Source: Candidatus Scatomorpha stercoravium
Lineage (GTDB): Bacteria > Bacillota > Clostridia > Oscillospirales > Oscillospiraceae
Assembly: GCA_018716005.1 (NCBI GenBank)
Contig: DVKN01000279.1
Coordinates: forward strand, 1 to 11,095
Direction: 5' to 3'
DNA length: 11,095 nucleotides
The position numbers and the translations under genes were made by a program. The notes below the pieces were generated by a model. That model saw only the letters and a list, made by a program, of their open reading frames with translations. It did no database searches and had not been told where the DNA came from. Position 1 is the first letter of the stretch. Every line of letters begins with the position of its first letter. Of this stretch, positions 5,530 through 11,095 are shown in pieces.

Positions 5530-7080
5530 TCACGCGAGATCTCCGGCGGCCTTCACGCGCACGCGGCAGGTGTTGCCGGGGTGATAGGCGAGCGGGACGT
5601 CCTCAACCTCTATAATCTCTACCGTCTCCGGCAGAGCGCCGGCCTCGACGGCGAGGCGCGCGGCCTCGGCCTTGGCGGCGGCGAGGGCCTCGTCTCGCGG
5701 GACGGCGCTGTAGTCCACGAGCTGCTCATAGCTGCCGGAGACCTTGGATATGGCCGAGCCTATGGCGTTGGCGCAGCCGGAGTGCTCGGGATTGCACACC
5801 CTCGACGCGCCCCTGAGCTCGCCGGGCAGGACTATGGAGCCGCCGCCCACGAGTACGACCTCCACGTCGTCGTTGGATATCTTCATGGCGTCGATGCTGT
5901 CCTCGACCATCGTGCGGATGGCCTCGAGGGCCTTCTTCGCGAGGGCCTCGTCCACCCCGGCGACGAGCGAGGCGTCGCCGATATCGGCCATGCCGAGGCG
6001 CACGGCTATGTCCGTCGCGGTGAGCGTGCCGCCGCCGAAGCACAGCGCCCGCTTCGTAATCTCATAGCCCACGCTGTCGGGGCCGACGGTGACCGTGCCG
6101 TCCGGCCGCTCGCGCACGATGGAGCCGCCGCCGAGGCCAATCGAGATGATGTCCGGCATACGGAAGTTCGTCCTCACGCCGCCTATCGTGACGGCGACGC
6201 TGGATTCGCGCGGGAAGCCGTGCTGGATGACGCCGAAGTCCGTCGTGGTGCCGCCGACGTCGATGACTATCGCGTCGGTGAGGCGGCTCAGGTAGCTCGC
6301 GCCGCGTATGGAGTTCGTGGGGCCGCAGGCGATGGTGAGTATCGGGTAGCGGCGGGCGTGCTCCATGGTCATGAGCGTGCCGTCGTTCTGCGAGAGGTAA
6401 ATCTCCGCGTTCGTGATGCCCTCGTCGGCGAGGGATTTCGCGAAGCCCTCGGTGAAGCGGCGCGAGACCTTGCAGAGCGCGGCGTTGAGGATGGTGGCGT
6501 TCTCGCGCTCGATGAGGCCCATGGAGCCTATCTCGCTGGATATGGAGACGTGCGTGTCCTCGCCCATGACCTCGCGGCAGAGCGCGGCGAGCTCGAGCTC
6601 CTCGTCGGCGCGCACGGTGGAGAAGACGCAGGAGATGGCGATGGAGTCGACCTTCCCCTTCATGCGCTCGAAGAATTCCCGCGCGGCGGCGCGGTCGAGC
6701 TCCGTGAGCTCCCTGCCGTCGTACTCATAGCCGCCGCGTATCATGACGCTGTCCTCCACGACGCCCTGGATGTCCTCCGGCCAGTCGACCATGGGCGGGA
6801 TGCCGGTGGTGGCGGGCGCGCCTATGCGGACGAGGCCGACGCGCGCGAGGTGCTTGCGCTCCACGATGGCGTTCGTGCACTGGGTGGTGCCGAGCATGGC
6901 CTGGGTTATCTCGCCGCGCTCCACGCCGGAGACGGCGAGCACTTCGCGTATGGCGGCGATGATGCCGTCGTACACGTCGTCGGTGGTCGGGTGCTTGATG
7001 TCCGCGACCACGCTGAGGTTTTCGTCTATTATTACGGCGTCGGTGTTCGTGCCGCCGACGTCGATGCCGAGCTTATACAT
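5530..7080 (-). CDS. Hydantoinase/oxoprolinase family protein, HyuA-like ATP-binding subunit
   Basis: HyuA-type proteins use ATP to activate a cyclic amide (hydantoin or 5-oxoproline) for ring opening. The 516-residue protein has an N-terminal Hydant_A_N-like region beginning YKLGIDVGGTNTDAVIID (phosphate loop 7-14). An acetate-kinase-fold hydantoinase A region follows, with ERENATILNAAL (191-202), VIDVGGTTTDFGVI (272-285), ISIGLGGGSIV (312-322) and VGGGSIVLPGE (411-421). It is shorter than the roughly 650-700 residues of classical HyuA, so the C-terminal part is reduced. GGAGG lies 8 nt before the ATG, and the start overlaps the end of the DUF917 gene by 8 bp, indicating coupled translation. 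The usual HyuB partner is not in the window; the DUF917 protein may be its working partner. The reaction is therefore inferred, the family is secure. Confidence 0.9.
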   Translation of the reverse strand: MYKLGIDVGGTNTDAVIIDENLSVVADIKHPTTDDVYDGIIAAIREVLAVSGVERGEITQAMLGTTQCTNAIVERKHLARVGLVRIGAPATTGIPPMVDWPEDIQGVVEDSVMIRGGYEYDGRELTELDRAAAREFFERMKGKVDSIAISCVFSTVRADEELELAALCREVMGEDTHVSISSEIGSMGLIERENATILNAALCKVSRRFTEGFAKSLADEGITNAEIYLSQNDGTLMTMEHARRYPILTIACGPTNSIRGASYLSRLTDAIVIDVGGTTTDFGVIQHGFPRESSVAVTIGGVRTNFRMPDIISIGLGGGSIVRERPDGTVTVGPDSVGYEITKRALCFGGGTLTATDIAVRLGMADIGDASLVAGVDEALAKKALEAIRTMVEDSIDAMKISNDDVEVVLVGGGSIVLPGELRGASRVCNPEHSGCANAIGSAISKVSGSYEQLVDYSAVPRDEALAAAKAEAARLAVEAGALPETVEIIEVEDVPLAYHPGNTCRVRVKAAGDLA

Positions 7081-8173
7081 TCGCCGCTCCTCCCTTCACG
7101 CGCTCCTCGATGGGGATATAGTCCGTGTCCACGCCGAAATATCTCGGGCAGACGAGCTCGAGACCCGCCTCGCTGCGCCACATCTCGTAGCACTTGAGGC
7201 CCACCACCAGCACGCGCTTGCCGTATTTGAGCGCCTCGGTGGTGACGGGGATGAAGGTGTCCGTGTCCACCATGCAGATGAGGTCGGGCACGGTCGCGAG
7301 GATTTCGCCGTCCACGGCGGCGTAGATGTTCTCGTTCTGGAAGCAGACCTCGGCCCTGTGCCCGCGGCACTCGCCTATGCCCTCGAGCTGGACGCGGCCG
7401 AGGTTGAACTTGCCGTTCGTCTCGCGCAGGACGTCGGCTATCTTGCCCTTGAAGATGCCGTAGCCCTCGGCCGCGTCGAGGAAGGCGCGCTCGGGCGTCT
7501 TGTCCGGATGGTTCTTGACCTCGCGTATGGCGCGGCCGAGCATTTCGCTGCGGGTGACGATGTCCTTGACGCCGAAGGCCTTCATCGTCCTGCCGTCCAT
7601 GACGTAGAGCGACACGGTGACGGAGCCGCCGCAGCTCATGGTGACGGCGCGGGCGAGCTCCTCCGTCCACTTGTTGGTTATCGTGTTGAAGATGACGCTG
7701 TTGCCCTTCTCGTCTGTGAGGGCCATGGGCGTCGCGCTGACGCCGCCTATGGTAAAGGTGACCATCTGCAGCTCGGGGAAGGCGCGGCCCATGCCGTCGC
7801 AGTCCACCATGGGCAGGCCCAGGCGGGCCGCCGCCGCGATGGGCAGCATGGAGTTTACGCCGCCGGCCTCCATGGGCATGACCGCATAGACCTGCTTGCC
7901 GAGGTACTGCGAGACCATGTCGTATATGACCTTGTACTCGCCGCCGCCCGTGCCCTTCTCGCAGAGCACCGTGGGCGCGCCCATCATGGCGATGGGCATG
8001 ATGACGGCGTCGTCCGGCACCTCGTCGGGGCTTATGAGCTCGACGGGGCCGTTTTCCTTGATGGCGCCGATGGCCATCAGCTTGCCGTAGTAGGGGTCGC
8101 CGCCGCCGCCTGCGCCGAGCAGCGACGCGCCGAGGGCGATGTCCTCTACTTCTCTGAGTCCTATTTTACGCAA
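7073..8173 (-). CDS. DUF917 family protein (S-methyl thiohydantoin desulfurase type)
   Basis: The 366-residue protein opens with the hallmark SLLGAGGGGDPYYGK (17-31). It continues with MPMEAGGVNSMLPIAAAARLG-like core residues (99-119) and VDCDGMGRAFPELQM (123-137), all typical of DUF917. This family is often encoded beside hydantoinase/oxoprolinase proteins and has been renamed for S-methyl thiohydantoin desulfurase activity. A role in removing sulfur from, or otherwise processing, a (thio)hydantoin ring is therefore plausible but not shown. The start is TTG (8171-8173), with AGAGGAG 10 nt upstream inside the end of the permease gene. An in-frame CTG two codons earlier is the only close alternative. 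The permease stop is 2 bp upstream and the hydantoinase start overlaps its 3' end by 8 bp, so all are co-expressed. Confidence 0.88.
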   Translation of the reverse strand: MRKIGLREVEDIALGASLLGAGGGGDPYYGKLMAIGAIKENGPVELISPDEVPDDAVIMPIAMMGAPTVLCEKGTGGGEYKVIYDMVSQYLGKQVYAVMPMEAGGVNSMLPIAAAARLGLPMVDCDGMGRAFPELQMVTFTIGGVSATPMALTDEKGNSVIFNTITNKWTEELARAVTMSCGGSVTVSLYVMDGRTMKAFGVKDIVTRSEMLGRAIREVKNHPDKTPERAFLDAAEGYGIFKGKIADVLRETNGKFNLGRVQLEGIGECRGHRAEVCFQNENIYAAVDGEILATVPDLICMVDTDTFIPVTTEALKYGKRVLVVGLKCYEMWRSEAGLELVCPRYFGVDTDYIPIEERVKGGAANV

Positions 8174-8175
8174 GT

Positions 8176-9483
8176 TCAGATTTCTCCTCTCGATATATTT
8201 ACGCGCTTACCGTACGCCGGAGCCATGGCGGAGTACAGAAGCATGGAGACGGCTATGCCGTTCACCGGCCCGATGAAGAAGGGCAGGTTGAGGAAGCTGA
8301 GGAAGGGTATGGCCGCGAAGGTGCCGCCCGTGACGCAGGCTACGAGCGCGCCGGCGAAGAAGCTCACGAGGCCGGGGGCGTAGAAGCCCTCGCGCAGCTC
8401 GAAATTCTCCGCCCTGCCGCGGTTCTTTATCCAGTAGTCCGCAATCATGGTGCCCATGAGCGCGGGGACTATGGCCGAGAGCAGGCTGAGGAAGCCCTGG
8501 ATGGAATTGAGTATCCCCGCGGCGGCGAGCACCGTGCCAATCACGCCGGCCACGGCGGTGGTTATTTGGCTCTTCTTCTCGTCCTGGCCGAGCAGCACGG
8601 AGAGCGAGAGGCCGCCGGAGTAGGCGTTGGAGACGTTCGTCGTCCAGGTCGCGAGTATGAGCGCAATGAGCCCGACGAGCGGGAGGCCCGAGGACGCGAG
8701 CACGACGCTGATGTCGTAGCTGCCCGTGCAGATTGCGAGCACCGCGCCTATGACGAGGATGCCGAGCCCGGCGGGCAGGACGCCGACGATGGAGCTCTTC
8801 ACGACGTCGGCGCGGCTTTTCGCGAAGCGGCAGTAGTCGCCGGAGATGGCCGCCGCCACGACGAAGGAGCCGACGGTCGAGCTGAGGGCCGCGACGAAGC
8901 CCATGGGCGCCGCGGGCGTATAGCCGCGGAGCGGCTCGGCCCCGCCGCCGGAGAGGACGTCCACGAGCGTGTAGACGAGGACTATCGCGAGCAGCGGCAC
9001 CGCGATGTTGTTGAGCCATTTGAGCCCCGCGAAGCGGAAGCAGGCCGTCAGCAGCATGATGATGCCCCAGGCCACGCTGCTCGCCCAGACGGGGATGTCC
9101 AGGCCCGTCATATCCAGCACCATGGAGGAGAAGGACGCGCCGCAGACGCTCGCCTGTATGCCGAACCAGCCGATGCAGCTTATGGCGAGGATGGAGCTTA
9201 TTATGTACTTCGCGCCCTTTTCGCCGAGCGCCGACGAGGCCGCCACCGCCGTGGGCAGGCCGGTGTCGCAGCCGAGCATGCCCATGAAAATCATGAGCAC
9301 GCAGATTAGCGCGTAGCCTATGAGGATGGCCGCAAAGAGCTCGCCGAGCGTGAGGCCCGCGCCGAGCATCCCGCCAATCATGAGCGCCGGTACGCAGATG
9401 ACGGAGCCTATCCAGACGAAGGCGATGGATATCCAGCTCTGCCGCTCCTCCGGCCTGATTTCAAACCCGCTGTGTTTCTTCAT
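8176..9483 (-). CDS. NCS1 family cytosine/purine/hydantoin-type permease (CodB-like)
   Basis: The 435-residue integral membrane protein has about 12 hydrophobic segments and the layout of CodB. An N-terminal SWISIAFVWIG and MIGGMLGAGLTLGE lead into the first helices. Then come IGWFGIQASVCG, VGSFVVAAAISGDYCRFAK, LATWTTNVSNAYSGGLSLS and MIADYWIKN, each matching the corresponding CodB blocks. NCS1 carriers bring nucleobases, allantoin or hydantoins across the cytoplasmic membrane with a cation. The frame is open 41 codons further upstream, but that stretch runs through the promoter and part of the preceding terminator. AGGGGG lies before the ATG at 9481-9483, which I take as the start. It is the first gene of the operon with DUF917, HyuA-like and racemase genes, which suggests a hydantoin- or ureide-like substrate; nucleobases remain possible. 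Confidence 0.9.
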   Translation of the reverse strand: MKKHSGFEIRPEERQSWISIAFVWIGSVICVPALMIGGMLGAGLTLGELFAAILIGYALICVLMIFMGMLGCDTGLPTAVAASSALGEKGAKYIISSILAISCIGWFGIQASVCGASFSSMVLDMTGLDIPVWASSVAWGIIMLLTACFRFAGLKWLNNIAVPLLAIVLVYTLVDVLSGGGAEPLRGYTPAAPMGFVAALSSTVGSFVVAAAISGDYCRFAKSRADVVKSSIVGVLPAGLGILVIGAVLAICTGSYDISVVLASSGLPLVGLIALILATWTTNVSNAYSGGLSLSVLLGQDEKKSQITTAVAGVIGTVLAAAGILNSIQGFLSLLSAIVPALMGTMIADYWIKNRGRAENFELREGFYAPGLVSFFAGALVACVTGGTFAAIPFLSFLNLPFFIGPVNGIAVSMLLYSAMAPAYGKRVNISRGEI

Positions 9484-9537
9484 ATCGTTTCCCCCTGTAA
9501 ACAGATGCGGAGCCGCACGGGGCGGCGCCGATGCTTT

Positions 9538-9566
9538 ATTATAGTTACGGGGGAGGGCCGCGTCAT
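9538..9566 (-). promoter_or_regulatory. Promoter of the permease-DUF917-hydantoinase-racemase operon
   Basis: On the minus strand a perfect TATAAT (9538-9543) lies 17 bp after ATGACG (9561-9566), which matches four of six bases of the -35 consensus. Transcription would start near 9531, about 48 nt before the permease ATG. The weak -35 box suits a promoter helped by an activator such as the PucR protein encoded upstream. Confidence 0.7.
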
Positions 9567-9588
9567 TAGGCGGCGGGATAAGAATTCG

Positions 9589-9622
9589 GCCCATCCGTTG
9601 TCCCAAAGGACAATGGATGGGC
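9589..9622 (-). terminator. Stem-loop terminator after the PucR-type regulator gene
   Basis: A 15-bp stem pairs 9589-9603 with 9608-9622 (one G-T wobble) around the loop CAAA, starting 8 nt after the regulator stop. On the minus strand it is followed by CGAATTCTTATC, a poor U-tract. Termination may be partial, allowing some read-through into the permease operon. Confidence 0.65.
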
Positions 9623-9629
9623 GCGGCGC

Positions 9630-11095
9630 TCAGGCCCCGGGCGCCTCCGAACGCAGCAGGCGGCGCAGTGCAAGGGCATATATCAGGTCTTTTGACTGGG
9701 GAATGTCGCCTATGTGGAAGCCGAGTATGTCCCCGGCCTTCTGGAGGCGGTATTTGACGGTGTTCTTATGGACAAAGAGCTCCGCGGCCGTCTCGACGAG
9801 GCTGGAGTTCTTGTCCAGGAGGTAGACGGCGAGCGTGCGGACTATGTCCTCCCCGTCGCGGCGGGAGAGCAGGGCCTCGAGCCGGGAGGCGTACCAGCGG
9901 ACGCGGCTCTCCCCGGCCTCGGCGATGGAGCGGCACTCGCGCGCGAACTCCACCTCGGAGAAGCTGAAATACCGCCGCTGCGGGAAAATCCGCGCCGCGT
10001 CGCGCACGCAGCCGCGGTTGGTCTCGTAGGCGTACTTGACGTCGCTCGTCTGCTGGAGCCTCTGGCAGAGCGTGACGGCGGCGGCGATGCCCCGCCCGGC
10101 GAAGAGCTCCGCGAGCGAGGAGGCCCACTCCTCCGTCTCGCGCAGCGTGCGGCTGCCGACGGGGAAAATCACGATGTCCTCCTCGTAGCTCTCGCACAGG
10201 CCCAGATGCGCATACTGCGCGGAGAGCGCGCGCACCTCGCCGAGCATCGCGGCGAGGCTCCCGCCGTCGAGGCTGCGGATTATCCACACGTCGCTCAGCG
10301 AGGCCACGTCTATGCGGTATATGTCGCCGAGGCGGCGCATTTTTATCGGCTCGTCGAGCACGATGGCGCGTACGAGCTCGGACATGTCCACGCGGTCGTG
10401 CTTCCGGCCCCAGACGCTCATGCCGAGGCGCACGCCCTCGAGTGTCTGCCGCCAGAGCTGCGGCTCTATTCTCCCGCCCTCGGAGCAGGCCAGGAGCAGC
10501 ATATTCCCAAGGTCGCTGGCGCCTATCCGGTCGCGGTAGACCCATATCCGGGAGCCGTCGGGCTGCTCCCAGCAGTGCTCGGCGGAATTTTGCCGCGAGG
10601 CGAGCGAGGCGAGAGCGCCGCCCTCCTCGGATATCGTGCGCGGCCAGGCCGCGGCGGAGAGGACGTTGTAATCCGCGTCCGTTATGGCCGTCGTGGCGCG
10701 CAGGCGGTCGCTCGCGATGCGCAGTATGGTCTTCACGGTCTGGTGCGTCTTCGGCAGGCGCGACATCTGCTCGAGGAGGTCGAGCGCGAAGTTCGAGCTC
10801 GACAGCTCGTCGCGGACTATCGCGCCCATGACTTCGCAGATTACCTCGCTGTAGCGCAGGCTCGGGTCGTTCTCCGGCATACAGATGAGCACGAAGCCCA
10901 GCTCGTCGGCGACGCGCACGAGCCGCTCGTCGACTTTGGGCAGGATGATGCCGACGTAGTAGAGTATGAGCCCCACCTCGCCCGCAGCGGCGAGATAGCG
11001 TATGTTGTCGCACTGGGCGTCGATGTTGTCCGCCACGGAGGCGAAGGCGCTTATCACGAGCTCGCTGCCCTGGAAGTCTATGCTCTCGTAGAGCC
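9630..11095 (-). CDS. PucR/CdaR family transcriptional regulator (N-terminus outside window)
   Basis: The frame is open to the right edge (the last codons read LYESIDFQGSELVIS), so the first part of the protein is missing and the GTG at 11057 is internal. The visible residues show three parts. The first is the rest of a PucR N-terminal domain (GSELVISAF to ELGFVLICMPEND). The second is a central CdaR/GGDEF-like region running from about LVRAIVLDEP to FARECRS. The third is a C-terminal PucR helix-turn-helix, with a long lead helix and LVETAAELFVHKNTVKYRLQ close to the end. Relatives sense purine or amino acid breakdown products and usually activate adjacent catabolic genes. Its position upstream of the permease/hydantoinase operon, in the same orientation, makes that operon its likely target. 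The family is secure; the effector is unknown. Confidence 0.9.
   Translation of the reverse strand, partial: LYESIDFQGSELVISAFASVADNIDAQCDNIRYLAAAGEVGLILYYVGIILPKVDERLVRVADELGFVLICMPENDPSLRYSEVICEVMGAIVRDELSSSNFALDLLEQMSRLPKTHQTVKTILRIASDRLRATTAITDADYNVLSAAAWPRTISEEGGALASLASRQNSAEHCWEQPDGSRIWVYRDRIGASDLGNMLLLACSEGGRIEPQLWRQTLEGVRLGMSVWGRKHDRVDMSELVRAIVLDEPIKMRRLGDIYRIDVASLSDVWIIRSLDGGSLAAMLGEVRALSAQYAHLGLCESYEEDIVIFPVGSRTLRETEEWASSLAELFAGRGIAAAVTLCQRLQQTSDVKYAYETNRGCVRDAARIFPQRRYFSFSEVEFARECRSIAEAGESRVRWYASRLEALLSRRDGEDIVRTLAVYLLDKNSSLVETAAELFVHKNTVKYRLQKAGDILGFHIGDIPQSKDLIYALALRRLLRSEAPGA

Noticed and set aside
5404..8383. Long plus-strand open frames (5404-7197 and 6743-8383) over the hydantoinase, DUF917 and permease genes
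   Set aside because: They are antisense shadows with compositionally biased translations and no recognisable domain. The minus-strand genes carry all the conserved motifs.
9544..9548. A GTTAC/GTAAC half-site in the permease promoter spacer
   Set aside because: It is a single half without an inverted partner, in an operon assigned to a different regulator.
9484..9606. 41-codon N-terminal extension of the permease
   Set aside because: It crosses the predicted promoter and part of the preceding terminator, and its composition is unlike an NCS1 N-terminus. The ATG at 9481-9483 has a proper ribosome binding site.

Overview
The window is GC-rich bacterial DNA (my rough estimate is 60-65% G+C). 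Genes are densely packed, most carry clear AGGAGG-type ribosome binding sites, and GTG or TTG starts are accepted. Lineage cannot be fixed from the sequence. The gene families and the exporter-like membrane tail at the left edge would suit a GC-rich, amino-acid or sugar fermenting anaerobe such as a member of Clostridia or Synergistota. Isoleucine is often encoded by ATA despite the high GC. Everything except the leftmost partial gene is on the minus strand, so transcription runs from high to low coordinates.

Left edge (2-421, plus strand): the 3' end of a multi-pass membrane protein. It converges on the first catabolic operon at a shared, bidirectional terminator (432-465).

Module 1 (474-4674, minus strand): a SorC/LsrR-type regulator has its own promoter and terminator. 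It sits upstream of an operon encoding dihydroxyacetone-kinase-type subunits DhaL and DhaK, an LsrF-like class I aldolase/thiolase, a short membrane-protein remnant and a small VOC-fold protein. The parts resemble the autoinducer-2 lsr operon (SorC regulator, kinase, LsrF), but DhaKL takes the place of LsrK and no transporter or LsrG is present. The likely logic is phosphorylation of a small hydroxyketone followed by cleavage to a triose phosphate. The substrate is unknown. GTAAC/GTTAC inverted repeats lie at the predicted transcription starts of both the regulator and the operon and are the best candidate SorC operators.

Module 2 (4729-11095, minus strand): a PucR-family regulator, cut by the right edge, lies upstream of a tight four-gene operon: NCS1 (CodB-like) permease, DUF917/S-methyl-thiohydantoin-desulfurase-type protein, HyuA-like hydantoinase/oxoprolinase, and Asp/Glu/hydantoin racemase. 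Together these suggest uptake and breakdown of a hydantoin, thiohydantoin or related cyclic ureide. The usual second hydantoinase subunit (HyuB) and an N-carbamoyl amino acid hydrolase are absent from the window.

There are no RNA genes, insertion sequences, CRISPR arrays or attachment sites that I can support. The longest gene-free stretch is about 230 bases (4568-4794), and it holds a promoter, a candidate operator and a terminator.
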